Shown here in pieces: positions 26,977-36,331 of a DNA stretch of 64,000 nucleotides. Origin of the DNA: Haematospirillum sp. H1815. GTDB lineage: Bacteria > Pseudomonadota > Alphaproteobacteria > Rhodospirillales > Rhodospirillaceae. The DNA is taken from the NCBI RefSeq assembly GCF_012102705.1, contig NZ_JAAVTA010000003.1, positions 62,001-126,000 on the forward strand, in the 5' to 3' direction. Numbering within the stretch: the stretch's first letter is position 1; the number at the start of each line of letters is the position of its first letter. The notes beneath the pieces were generated by a model. That model was given only the letters and a program-made list of their open reading frames with translations, did not search any database and was not told the DNA's origin. Position numbers and translations under genes: made by a program.

Positions 26977-28911
26977 TTATTCATCGCGGTTTTCAATCAG
27001 GTCATCAACAACCGATGGATCCGCCAAGGTGGATGTATCACCAAGAGAACTGAAATCGTGCTCGGCAATCTTGCGCAAAATCCGCCGCATGATCTTGCCG
27101 GACCGGGTTTTGGGCAGGCCCGGCGCCCATTGGATCACATCCGGGCTGGCAATCGGGCCGATCTCGTCACGAACCCAGGCGATCAGCTCCTTGCGCAGGG
27201 CCTCTGTTGGCTCCTCGCCCGCAACCAGGGTGACATAGGCATAAATCCCCTGCCCCTTGATATCGTGCGGATAACCGACCACAGCCGCCTCCGCCACCTT
27301 GGCATGGGCAACCAAGGCTGATTCCACTTCCGCCGTGCCCATCCGGTGACCGGAGACGTTGATCACGTCATCAACACGACCGGTAATCCAGTAATAGCCA
27401 TCAGCATCCCGTCGGCATCCATCACCGGTAAAATAATAGCCCTTGTAGGTCGTGAAGTAGGTCTGGATAAACCGCTCATGATCCCCGTAAACGGTGCGCA
27501 TCTGCCCGGGCCAGGATTCCGCGATACACAGGTTGCCTTCTGTTGCGCCCGCAAGCTCCTTGCCTTCGGCATCAACCAGAACTGGACGAACGCCAAAGAA
27601 AGGACGCGTGGCTGAACCGGGCTTCAAGGCCGTTGCCCCCGGAAGCGGCGTAATCAGGATGCCCCCGGTTTCTGTCTGCCACCAGGTATCCACGATCGGG
27701 CATCGCCCTTCCCCAACAACCTTGTAGTACCACATCCAGGCCTCGGGGTTGATTGGCTCACCGACCGAACCCAGAAGACGCAGGCTTTTGCGACTGGTAC
27801 GCTTGACTGGCTCCTCACCATCACGCATCAAGGCACGGATAGCTGTCGGGGCCGTGTAGAAAATGTTGACCTTGTGCTTGTCCACAACATCCCAGAAACG
27901 GGATACCGTGGGATAGTTCGGCACGCCTTCGAACATCAGGGTGGTCGCCCCGTTGGCCAAGGGACCATAGACAATATAGGAGTGACCCGTTACCCAGCCA
28001 ACGTCAGCCGTGCACCAGTAAATATCATTGTCACGGCAGTCAAAGACGTATTCATGGGTCATGGAGGCATAAACCAGATACCCCCCGGATGTATGCAAAA
28101 CACCCTTGGGCTTACCCGTTGAGCCAGAGGTGTACAGAATAAACAGCGGGTGCTCCGCTTCCACCTCTTCCGGAGGGCAGGTTGTCGAAGCCGACGCAAC
28201 AAGATCATGGTACCAGACGTCCCGGCCAGTCTTGATGCTCACATCGCCACCCGTACGGCGCACAACGACAACATTGCGGATAGAAGGACAGTGCTCCAGC
28301 GCCCTGTCAGCATTGCTTTTCAGGGGAACTTTCCGCCCACCCCTCAGACCCTCATCCGCAGTAATGAGAAGGACGCACTCGCTGTCCTGAATCCGGTTGG
28401 CCAGACTGTCGGGGGAAAAACCGCCGAAGACGATGGAATGAACGGCGCCTATACGGGCACAGGCCAGCATGGCGACGGCCGCTTCCGGAATCATGGGAAG
28501 GTAGATACAAACCCGGTCGCCCTTCTTGACCCCCAGGGTTTTCATGGCATTTGCGAAGCGGCACACCCGTTCGTACAAATCGCGGTAAGTAATATGCTCG
28601 CTCTCGGACGGATTGTCCCCTTCCCAGATGATGGCCGTCTTGCTGCCTTTCGACTCCAGATGGCGGTCAAGGCAGTTGGCCGACACATTCAGCGTGCCGT
28701 CATCAAACCAGCGAATATGCAGGTTGGAAGGATCCCACGAGACATCCCGGACCCGGCTGTAGGGACGCATCCAGGTGATGCGCTTGCCATGCTCGGCCCA
28801 GAATCCATCCGGATCCTTCACAGAGCGGTCGTACATGGCAAGATAACGGGTGTTGTCAATCAGAGCATTTCTGGCAAAGGACTCCGGGACCGGAAATACG
28901 TCATGTTCCAT
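26977..28911 (-). CDS. acs: Acetyl-CoA synthetase (AMP-forming)
   Basis: Activates acetate to acetyl-CoA through acetyl-AMP. The 644-residue length matches the family. [19 protein letters not shown] is the P-loop, [10 protein letters not shown] the substrate-binding region, and [15 protein letters not shown] lies in the C-terminal domain. The catalytic lysine is K606 in [11 protein letters not shown], the residue controlled by acetylation in characterised enzymes. AGGAG precedes the ATG by 9 bases. It is a single-gene unit with its own terminator. Confidence 0.97.
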   Translation of the reverse strand: MEHDVFPVPESFARNALIDNTRYLAMYDRSVKDPDGFWAEHGKRITWMRPYSRVRDVSWDPSNLHIRWFDDGTLNVSANCLDRHLESKGSKTAIIWEGDNPSESEHITYRDLYERVCRFANAMKTLGVKKGDRVCIYLPMIPEAAVAMLACARIGAVHSIVFGGFSPDSLANRIQDSECVLLITADEGLRGGRKVPLKSNADRALEHCPSIRNVVVVRRTGGDVSIKTGRDVWYHDLVASASTTCPPEEVEAEHPLFILYTSGSTGKPKGVLHTSGGYLVYASMTHEYVFDCRDNDIYWCTADVGWVTGHSYIVYGPLANGATTLMFEGVPNYPTVSRFWDVVDKHKVNIFYTAPTAIRALMRDGEEPVKRTSRKSLRLLGSVGEPINPEAWMWYYKVVGEGRCPIVDTWWQTETGGILITPLPGATALKPGSATRPFFGVRPVLVDAEGKELAGATEGNLCIAESWPGQMRTVYGDHERFIQTYFTTYKGYYFTGDGCRRDADGYYWITGRVDDVINVSGHRMGTAEVESALVAHAKVAEAAVVGYPHDIKGQGIYAYVTLVAGEEPTEALRKELIAWVRDEIGPIASPDVIQWAPGLPKTRSGKIMRRILRKIAEHDFSSLGDTSTLADPSVVDDLIENRDE

Positions 28912-29097
28912 CGTGGACGTCTCCTGGGGGCTGCCTTGCGGAGCAGTGAGAACCTTCGAGGATACAGGCGACCCGGACCGTGCGCATCCGAATCGGGCGA
29001 ATATCCATAACCTGGACTGTTGTAGGGTATAGTCTAAGCAAAGGCCTCTTTATTGTCATTCATCTCGCTTGTGCAGCGTCATATATTTGTAAAGATT

Positions 29098-31542
29098 TCA
29101 CCATTCCGCTGCCTGCATACCGCTTTGTTTGTGAATAACATGCACATCGCGCTGCGGGAATGGAATGGAGATGCCCTCTTTCCGGAAGCGCTTGAGTATG
29201 GCCACACGAACCTCGCTCCCGACCGGGTTGATAAGCTCTATATCCTGAAGATAGAACCGCAAGGAGAAATTCAGGGCGCTATCTCCAAAAGCAACCAGAA
29301 GGGCAGATGGCTCCGGCCAGCGCAAAACGCGGGGGTGGGATCGGGCGCAATCAAGAAGAATGGAGCGTACTTTCTCGGGATCGGAGTCATATCCAACCCC
29401 AATTTCAACAATGCACCGCCCAACCCTGTCATTCAGAAACCAGTTAGTAACCGGTGCCGTAATCAGGGCTGAATTCGGGATGATAACCGTTGAACGATTG
29501 AATGTTTCTATTTCTGTTGCGCGAACACGGATCCGACGGACATAGCCCTCTGTATCTCCGGTTACAATCCAGTCCCCGACCTTTATCGGCCGTTCAAATA
29601 GCAGAATAAGGCCCGAAACAAAGTTGTTCACAATCGTTTGCAAGCCAAAACCGATACCAACCGACAAGGCACCGGCAACAATGGCAAGGTTTGAAAGACC
29701 AATACCAAGGGTCGACGCAGCAGCCAGAAGAGCCGTCACAAAGCCGATATAGCCAACAGAAGTCGCAAAGGAATTCTGCAGGCCCGTGTCCAGCCGAGTC
29801 ATCGGCAGAACGCGCTTCTCCAGAATGGCCTTGATGACCTTGGTCACAAACAAAAGACCCGTGAAGATCAGAATAGCTGTCACAACGTTGATCAACGAAA
29901 TGTGCACAGACCCGATAGCAAAGCCATCAACCAACAGGCTGAGCCCACTGTCTATGGTGTCACGGCTGACGCCCCATAACAGAAGGAAAACCAGAAAAGC
30001 CGGTACTCCAACCACAAGAGCAGCCACAACACTGAGCCAGAAACGCATCATGGCGCCACTGTCACTGTTGTCAGCCTGCTTCCTGTCTTCCCGTACGGGT
30101 CCCCCCACACGCGACAAGACCAGAGTCAAAAGCTCGCGTAGAACGGCAAACCCGGCAACCGAGACCAAAACAACCACAGAAGACCGCAACAGGGACGTCG
30201 CCAATGAATGACCAAGCTCTGTATACCCGGCCACGGCCGCAATGGATGCCCCGGCAGCAACCGCAGAAACGGGCCAACGCACCCAGCGGGTTTTTGCAGC
30301 TTTCCCGTAATCCAGCTGCCCATCAGGGCCCTGGTGCCACAGCCTGGCACCTGTCAGCGCAAAAATGGGCAACATGGTTGCGAGCGTTGTAACAAACATG
30401 CGCAGACTGACGACTTCAACCGTCAGGTTCCAGACTTGCTCCCCGAATGCAAGAAAGTGATCAAAAGAAGAAATAACCAGCAGAACGGTTGCAATCTGAC
30501 AGCTCCGGGCTGCAGCAGCATCATTGATCGGCACAGCACGCCAGTTTGGCTTTCCCGGTGACAGAACAGCACGGACAAGGCTGATAACAGCAACCAATGA
30601 CACCAGTATTGTGGATATCAGCGCCAGAGCATTGGCACCAACATCGCCCAGAATGCCCGCCCCCTGAATAACAGCATTGGCAATACCGACAAGAACGGCC
30701 AAGGGCACCATGCGTATCAAGCCGCGCTTGACCGAGATCCACAGTCGCTCTGAAAAACCAAGCCGGACAGATGGATCCCAGACAGGAAGAAGGCGACGGT
30801 TCAACCAGATCCGGAAAGGCCAGACCAGAACAAGGCCCAGCAGAATAGTCCCGATCAGCTTCCTCACAACCAGCTGTGTGGCTTCGGAAGACCAATCAAC
30901 ATTACGGACAAAATCAATGGCTTCTGCTGTTCTTGAACCCTGGCTGGTCAAATCTCTCAGCGCAACAGCCCATGTTTCGGGAGCAAAGGGATCCGCATTG
31001 CGACTGAACAGCTGGTCGGCCAGGCGATCGCGCTGAATTGCGATAATTCTCTGGGTCAGAACCTGTGCCCGTACCTTCAGGAATTGAACCGTCTTGATAT
31101 CAGCCTCAGCCAGAACCATTTGTTTCCCAAGAGCTTCCCGCAACTTTCCCACGGGAGCTGTTTCCGTGTTTTTGTCTTCCGGTGCGGGGCCAAGCGTATT
31201 TTGTTCGGCCGTGATGCGGCTCTTTTCAACCTGAAGAGCCTCCGCTATCGGGGCAAGGCCCTGTACCTCCCGCAGAATTTCCTGTCTCAACTCGCGGAGA
31301 CGATCGTTATCAAGGCTTCCTTTGGCACGTGTTTCTGTCAACGCCAACTTGGCCTCGGCAGAATCGAGCAAAGTTGAGAACTGCTTGAGCCTGTCTTGCC
31401 CCGGGCGCTTGTCTGATACTGCGGGAATCAGAGTCGCCGCCCCGGATTGCGCAAGGCCCCCCGGAAGGACAGAACCCGTCAGAGTGCAGGCAAAAACAAG
31501 GATTACGAAAGAAATGCGGCAACAGGATAGGAATGTTGGCAC
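29098..31542 (-). CDS. Large MscS-family mechanosensitive channel
   Basis: The 814-residue inner-membrane protein has a signal peptide, then a periplasmic coiled-coil-like domain (about 50-190, DUF3772-like, with LRELRQEILREVQGL). About ten membrane helices follow, and the C-terminal MscS core. The pore helix and following beta region contain SVGIGFGLQTIVNNFVSGL and LLFERPIKVGDWI. This is the DUF3772-MscS layout of alphaproteobacterial osmotic channels. The start is uncertain: GTG at 31542 or TTG at 31560, neither with a strong ribosome site. It is single, with 116 bases between it and the EVE gene. Confidence 0.88.
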   Translation of the reverse strand: MPTFLSCCRISFVILVFACTLTGSVLPGGLAQSGAATLIPAVSDKRPGQDRLKQFSTLLDSAEAKLALTETRAKGSLDNDRLRELRQEILREVQGLAPIAEALQVEKSRITAEQNTLGPAPEDKNTETAPVGKLREALGKQMVLAEADIKTVQFLKVRAQVLTQRIIAIQRDRLADQLFSRNADPFAPETWAVALRDLTSQGSRTAEAIDFVRNVDWSSEATQLVVRKLIGTILLGLVLVWPFRIWLNRRLLPVWDPSVRLGFSERLWISVKRGLIRMVPLAVLVGIANAVIQGAGILGDVGANALALISTILVSLVAVISLVRAVLSPGKPNWRAVPINDAAAARSCQIATVLLVISSFDHFLAFGEQVWNLTVEVVSLRMFVTTLATMLPIFALTGARLWHQGPDGQLDYGKAAKTRWVRWPVSAVAAGASIAAVAGYTELGHSLATSLLRSSVVVLVSVAGFAVLRELLTLVLSRVGGPVREDRKQADNSDSGAMMRFWLSVVAALVVGVPAFLVFLLLWGVSRDTIDSGLSLLVDGFAIGSVHISLINVVTAILIFTGLLFVTKVIKAILEKRVLPMTRLDTGLQNSFATSVGYIGFVTALLAAASTLGIGLSNLAIVAGALSVGIGFGLQTIVNNFVSGLILLFERPIKVGDWIVTGDTEGYVRRIRVRATEIETFNRSTVIIPNSALITAPVTNWFLNDRVGRCIVEIGVGYDSDPEKVRSILLDCARSHPRVLRWPEPSALLVAFGDSALNFSLRFYLQDIELINPVGSEVRVAILKRFRKEGISIPFPQRDVHVIHKQSGMQAAEW

Positions 31543-31658
31543 GACAATCCCCGGGATCAATGGCTGGAAACGGTTAATCGATCATGTGTCACAATACTGG
31601 TCTACAGGAAAAAAGAGGAATACGGCAAGATCAGGGTAACAGGTTTGACTGTACAGGA

Positions 31659-32084
31659 TTATCGCCAGGACTGTAGATTTGCATTCCCCATTTTGCATAT
31701 TGCTTCCCAGTGATCCGGATCAACTGGCATGACAGACAGGCGCGGCTGCCTCAGAAGCAGCATGCCGTCAAAGAAGGGATCATCCCGCAATCCCGACAAC
31801 ATGACCGGCACACGCAATGCACAACGGGCTGCGACGTCGACACTGACAAAGCGATCTGTCGGGTCTGTAGGATCCGGATAGGCTGTGCGGACAATCTCAA
31901 CCAATCCCATAATCATGCGTTGGGAACGGGAGTGATAGAAGAAGGCCATGTCACCAGCCCGCATGGCCCGTAGAAAACCCGCGGCCTGATGATTACGCAC
32001 GCCGGTCCAGGGTTCTATCCCAACACGCACCTGATCATCCCAGGACCATGAGTCTGGTTCTGATTTAAGAAGCCAGAACCCCAT
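31659..32084 (-). CDS. EVE-domain protein
   Basis: The 141-residue protein consists of one EVE domain of the PUA superfamily: FWLLKSEPDSWSWDDQ at the start, WTGVRNHQAAGFLRAMRAGD, then FFYHSR and GLVEIV. Such domains bind modified bases in DNA or RNA. It is the last gene of a seven-gene minus-strand operon and follows the YciI gene by 5 bases. The gpsA-yciI-EVE order is common in alphaproteobacteria. The ATG at 32084 was preferred to an in-frame TTG at 32093. Confidence 0.9.
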   Translation of the reverse strand: MGFWLLKSEPDSWSWDDQVRVGIEPWTGVRNHQAAGFLRAMRAGDMAFFYHSRSQRMIMGLVEIVRTAYPDPTDPTDRFVSVDVAARCALRVPVMLSGLRDDPFFDGMLLLRQPRLSVMPVDPDHWEAICKMGNANLQSWR

Positions 32085-32089
32085 TACCT

Positions 32090-32395
32090 TCAAGGACCAT
32101 TCGAAGGTGTGGCCGTGCCAAAGACAATCCGGTACGGGCGAATGACAACACTTTCAAACAGGCCAGCCTGGGTATAAGGATCTTCCGCACACCAAGCATA
32201 GACTGCATCCAGATCCGGGTGCTCAACGACAAGAAGGGACCCAACCAGTCCCTCTCCATCGCTAGCCAGCATCGGGCCAGCCATCACGATACGGTCACGA
32301 TGCAACTCAAGCCAAGCCAGATGCCGGCTGCGATTATCAAGACGAACCGCGCCATGACCGGGCTTGTCGAGGCAGTGAACAGCAAAAAGTGGCAT
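32090..32395 (-). CDS. YciI-like protein
   Basis: Small protein of 101 residues with the ferredoxin-like YCII fold. PLFAVHCLDKPGHGAVR opens it, HLAWLELHRDRIVMAGP carries the conserved histidine, and DLDAVYAWCAEDPYTQAGLF and VVIRPYRIVFG close the fold. Its function is unknown in this family beyond weak hydrolase or dehalogenase-like suggestions. It lies 13 bases after gpsA. The ATG at 32395 was chosen over upstream starts located within gpsA. Confidence 0.9.
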   Translation of the reverse strand: MPLFAVHCLDKPGHGAVRLDNRSRHLAWLELHRDRIVMAGPMLASDGEGLVGSLLVVEHPDLDAVYAWCAEDPYTQAGLFESVVIRPYRIVFGTATPSNGP

Positions 32396-32408
32396 ACTAT
32401 CGGTCTCT

Positions 32409-33449
32409 TTAATGTTCCTGTTCTGACGAAATAACCTGCCCGGCCCGTGGACGGGAATCAAGCTCGCTCCGGAAGGGGCGGGCCAACAGCCCATCCACAA
32501 GATCCGCAGGACTCCCCCCATGGTTCAGAAGGGTATCAACGGCCTCGCAGATGGGCATTTCCACCCTCAACTTGCGCGCCAGTGCCGTAATGGCACCTGC
32601 TGTCGCAACTCCTTCCGTGACAGCGCGTCGCGCTGCCAGAATAGAAGACAGAGACTGCCCTTGCCCCATGGCAACCCCCAGCGAGAAATTGCGCGAACGC
32701 ATGGATGTCGCGGTCAGAATAAGATCTCCCATCCCCGACAGGCCCATGAAGGTTTCAGGCCGCCCACCCAAGGCAATGCCAAGACGCTTCATTTCAGCAA
32801 GTCCCCGTGTCAACAGGGCGGCCCGTGCGTTTTCACCCAGTTCTTGGCCTTCCAGAATGCCACAGGCAATAGCCAAGACATTCTTGGTTGCTCCCCCGAC
32901 CTCCACTCCCACCAGGTCAGGCGAATAATACGGGCGAAATGTCCGGCTCCCGATAGCAGACACCAACGTCATGCCAAGGGCAGGATCAGAACAGGCCAAC
33001 GTAACCGCACTGGGCAAGCCACGCGCAACACCATCGGCAAAACCAGGGCCAGACAGAACAGCAAGAGGCGTATGCGCCGGAAGTTCTGCGCGGGCGACAT
33101 CGCTTGTCAACGCCCCGGTTCCTGTCTCGATACCCTTTGAGCACAGGACAGCCGGAACGCCGCTTTTCCACAACGGTGCCGCAGCACAACAAATAGACCG
33201 TAAATGCTGGGTGGGAACCACCAGAAGCACGGCGTCCGTATCCATGGCCTCCGCCAGATCCGTTGTCACCGCGATCTCTGGATCCAGACGCAGGTCGGGC
33301 AAATAAACCGGGTTAAAGCCTGTTTTTGTGATAGTCGCAGCCAGCCCGGGGTCACGCATCCACAGCCGGACATGCCGCCCGGCACGGCATAGAGCCTGCG
33401 CCAGCGCTGTTCCCCATGCCCCCGCGCCAACAACCCCGATTGTCTGCAT
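32409..33449 (-). CDS. gpsA: NAD(P)-dependent glycerol-3-phosphate dehydrogenase
   Basis: Makes sn-glycerol-3-phosphate for phospholipid synthesis in the cytoplasm. The 346-residue protein has the Rossmann motif GAGAWGT (8-14), LSGPGFADGVARG, and GVEVGGATKNVLAIACGI with the catalytic lysine. A strong GGAGGATC precedes the ATG at 33449. In the operon it follows the ABC permease gene by 40 bases. Confidence 0.97.
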   Translation of the reverse strand: MQTIGVVGAGAWGTALAQALCRAGRHVRLWMRDPGLAATITKTGFNPVYLPDLRLDPEIAVTTDLAEAMDTDAVLLVVPTQHLRSICCAAAPLWKSGVPAVLCSKGIETGTGALTSDVARAELPAHTPLAVLSGPGFADGVARGLPSAVTLACSDPALGMTLVSAIGSRTFRPYYSPDLVGVEVGGATKNVLAIACGILEGQELGENARAALLTRGLAEMKRLGIALGGRPETFMGLSGMGDLILTATSMRSRNFSLGVAMGQGQSLSSILAARRAVTEGVATAGAITALARKLRVEMPICEAVDTLLNHGGSPADLVDGLLARPFRSELDSRPRAGQVISSEQEH

Positions 33450-33489
33450 CCTGATCCTCCACACGGTGCGCCTCACAACAGGACAAGTC

Positions 33490-34296
33490 CTATTCACCGG
33501 TTCCCAGCAAAAGCCCTTTCTGTCGCGCAAGCCTGAAGCTGTAGAGGAATCCGGCGCCCGCGACCAGAAGAAAGACGAGATTCAGTGCACAGGCAGCCTG
33601 AAAATGTCCATAGTCAAAAACACCCTCGAACAAAACAGATCGCATGCCCTCGAAGACATGGGTCTGTGGCAAACACAGTGCAAAGGCCTGCAACCACCCA
33701 GGAAGAGAGCTGACGGGGTAGTAAATGGCAGAAAAGGGGGCAAAAGCAAACACAACCACCCAAGCCAAGCTTTCTGCCCCCATCCCAAACCTCAGGATCA
33801 GGGCAGAAATGACAAACCCCAAGGCCCAGCCGGTTACAAGGACATTGACGAAAAAGGCAATCAGGGGAAAGCCCATCTGGAAAATATTGTACTCATAAAA
33901 CGGAATGGCCAACAGGCATGCCGGAAGAATGCCGGTCAGGGTACGCAACAGACTCATCAGGACCAATGCCATCAAATATTCGGCAGGACGCAGAGGGCTG
34001 ACAAACAGATGCCCCAGATTACGGGACCACATCTCCTCCAGGAAGGAAACCGATACCCCCAAATTACTGCGAAACAAGGAATCCCATAACAACATGGCAC
34101 CGATAAAGATGCTGGCAGCCTGCGCCAACAGGGAAGACTGGGTGCGAAAGAAGTTCGAGAAGAATCCCCACAGGACCATCTGCATGGTTGGCCAGTATAT
34201 CATCTCCAGAACACGCACCGGGCTGGACCGCATCACATAGAGATGACGCAGACACACAGCTCCGACCCGTGCAGCCGATGCACGCAACCTCATCAT
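33490..34296 (-). CDS. ABC-2 type transporter permease
   Basis: The 268-residue inner-membrane protein has about six hydrophobic segments. It starts with a basic cytoplasmic helix and continues MIYWPTMQMVLWGFFSNFF. The ABC-2 signature region includes LGHLFVSPLRPAEYLMALVL and YPVSSLPGWLQAFALCLPQTHVF. Its ATG overlaps the stop of the ATPase gene (ATGATGA at 34296-34290). With that ATPase it forms a simple exporter of the COG1131/COG0842 type; the substrate is unknown. Confidence 0.88.
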   Translation of the reverse strand: MMRLRASAARVGAVCLRHLYVMRSSPVRVLEMIYWPTMQMVLWGFFSNFFRTQSSLLAQAASIFIGAMLLWDSLFRSNLGVSVSFLEEMWSRNLGHLFVSPLRPAEYLMALVLMSLLRTLTGILPACLLAIPFYEYNIFQMGFPLIAFFVNVLVTGWALGFVISALILRFGMGAESLAWVVVFAFAPFSAIYYPVSSLPGWLQAFALCLPQTHVFEGMRSVLFEGVFDYGHFQAACALNLVFLLVAGAGFLYSFRLARQKGLLLGTGE

Positions 34297-35069
34297 GACA
34301 CCCGCCCTCCGTCACACACCCGACTGCGGGCAATATCCAGAAAAACATCCTCCAGCGTGCTGCGGCCATAACGGGACAGAAGCTCTTCCGGACGACCTTG
34401 ATCCTGAATGCGACCGTCGCGCATCATCAATACAGTGTCACACAAACGTTCAACCTCGGTCATATTATGGGATGCCAGAAACAATGTTGCCCCGGTCCGC
34501 CTGCGATAATCTTCCAGAACGCTGCGGATACGATCACCCGTATCCGGATCCAGACTGGCTGTTGGCTCATCAAGAAGAAGAACATCCGGCGTATTGAGCA
34601 GGGCCTTTGCCAAGGCCACACGTGTCTTCTGACCTGCCGAAAGGCGGCCAACCGGGCGCCGCAAGAAGGGCAGAAGATCCAGTTCACGGGCCAGGGTATC
34701 AATACGATCCGGAATATCCCTGACCCCGTACAGCTTCCCATACACAAAAAGGTTCTCGTAGGCACTCAACCGCCCCGGCAGATCAACGTACGGGCTTGAG
34801 AAATTAACCCGGGGCAGAACGGCATAGCGGTCTACGATCATATCGCAGCCCAGAAGCCGTATGGTACCAGAAGTCGGAAGGAGAATACCAAGCAGCATCG
34901 CAATCGTTGTTGTCTTCCCGGCTCCATTCCCTCCCAACAGGCCGGTTGTGCTCCCCGGGCTGACACAAAAGGAAACACCGTCAACAGCGTGCACAACCTT
35001 CCCATGAACAGGGTACGACTTTGACAGACCGACAACATCAATTGCCGCCGTGTATCCTGCGTCGGGCAT
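34293..35069 (-). CDS. ABC-2 type transporter ATP-binding protein
   Basis: The 258-residue ATPase has Walker A GGNGAGKTT, the signature LSAGQKTRVALAKALL (Ala in the place of the usual second Gly), Walker B VLLLDEPTASLDP, and the switch histidine in LFLASHNMTEVE. It overlaps the permease gene by 4 bases and follows the first EAL-like gene by 14 bases. ABC-2 ATPases of this form drive drug, lipid or polysaccharide export. Confidence 0.9.
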   Translation of the reverse strand: MPDAGYTAAIDVVGLSKSYPVHGKVVHAVDGVSFCVSPGSTTGLLGGNGAGKTTTIAMLLGILLPTSGTIRLLGCDMIVDRYAVLPRVNFSSPYVDLPGRLSAYENLFVYGKLYGVRDIPDRIDTLARELDLLPFLRRPVGRLSAGQKTRVALAKALLNTPDVLLLDEPTASLDPDTGDRIRSVLEDYRRRTGATLFLASHNMTEVERLCDTVLMMRDGRIQDQGRPEELLSRYGRSTLEDVFLDIARSRVCDGGRVS

Positions 35070-35083
35070 CCGGCTGCCTCATT

Positions 35084-36331
35084 TCAATACAGGTATGGCT
35101 TCATGGTTCGATCCAGGACACGGCCCTGGAACAGGGTGAATCCCATCTTTTGACCGGCCGTTATGGCTGCCTCATCATCACAGCGGTTCAAGATCGCCCT
35201 TCCGGCAAGATTCTGTAGAACAAGATCGCGCGCGATCTTTCCCTCAGGACTCTCCAGAATCTTTGGCAGATCGCTCTGCCAGCTCATCTTGACCATATCT
35301 GCCCCCAGACCGACAATGTCGATATAAGGCAAAACCTTCCAGGTCAAACCATCAATACAAATACGATAACCCCGCTGCCGGACATAATCACGCGCAAAGA
35401 AATAGCCCGTCAGGTTGGAGAAAATGTCTTCGGTACGAAGCTCCAGAATCACTGTCCCGTGATTACCCGGCGACAGGCTTTCATCAAAGCGCAGAAAGTC
35501 TTCTGACAGAATGGTTCCAACATTCAGGTTGATTGAAAATCCCTGGGACAGCGTACGGTCATCACGACGGCTGAGCATTGCCAGGACCCGCCGGTCAAGG
35601 GTCTGCGTCAAACGCTGGAACAGCCACGGATTGGATGACAGGGCCACATGGGGAAGCAAAGCCTCGCGCAGGTCACCAATAGACACATACACCTCGGTAA
35701 AGACCGGATCCGGTGCCCCCTTGCCAACAACAGCACAAACAGCCTGACGCCGGATATGGCTGGACAGGTCAGCCCCGGTCAATGCCTTCTCGACCCGTTC
35801 CAGAGTTTCAGGAGTCAGTGGAGCCCCCGCCCTTGCAGGAGCCTGTCCTGTCGCTCCATGCCGATGATGGCGCTTTGGGACAGGATCTGTTGCCGGATGC
35901 GATGCAATCCGTCGACGGATCATATCAAGCAGGGCATCAAAACTCTTGTCCAGATCATACCAGGTGACAAACGGGTCATTCTCCCCCGCCTGAACAGGCT
36001 CCTTCAGAAGGGGGTCGGCAGCAAACAGAAAGCGAATCTTGATCAAGGCCGCCCGCACCGTATCCAGGCTACTGGTATTGAACAGCACAATGAAATCAAA
36101 GTCCGACAACCAGTAAAACTTGGCGCCTTCCCGTGTTACCAGAGGTGTGAACGTTGTTTCCGCGCCATCCAGCGTATGATCAGGCCGGTTCGCAGGCATC
36201 AGGCGACCGAGATGCACCTGCATAGCATGCCGGCCCTTTGTGTGGCTTGCCGACCGCTTCAAATCAGATAAAAGACGCCGCTCATCTGCAAATCCGGGCA
36301 GGTACTGGGGCGTTTTTGGCACTTCGCTCAT
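35084..36331 (-). CDS. Degenerate EAL-domain protein (second of a tandem pair)
   Basis: The 415-residue cytoplasmic protein has an uncharacterised N-terminal region (about 1-170) and a C-terminal EAL-like fold (about 195-410). VILELRTEDIFSNL corresponds to the strand that normally carries the ELTE motif, and ICIDGLTWKVLPYIDIVGLG to the DDFGTG region. ILNRCDDEAAITAGQKMG with LFQGRVLD corresponds to the AEGVE and QG regions. The EAL triplet, the DDFG acidic pair and the catalytic glutamate of AEGVE are all replaced, so c-di-GMP hydrolysis is unlikely; a binding or scaffold role is inferred. Its ATG overlaps the stop of its paralog by ATGA. Confidence 0.75.
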   Translation of the reverse strand: MSEVPKTPQYLPGFADERRLLSDLKRSASHTKGRHAMQVHLGRLMPANRPDHTLDGAETTFTPLVTREGAKFYWLSDFDFIVLFNTSSLDTVRAALIKIRFLFAADPLLKEPVQAGENDPFVTWYDLDKSFDALLDMIRRRIASHPATDPVPKRHHRHGATGQAPARAGAPLTPETLERVEKALTGADLSSHIRRQAVCAVVGKGAPDPVFTEVYVSIGDLREALLPHVALSSNPWLFQRLTQTLDRRVLAMLSRRDDRTLSQGFSINLNVGTILSEDFLRFDESLSPGNHGTVILELRTEDIFSNLTGYFFARDYVRQRGYRICIDGLTWKVLPYIDIVGLGADMVKMSWQSDLPKILESPEGKIARDLVLQNLAGRAILNRCDDEAAITAGQKMGFTLFQGRVLDRTMKPYLY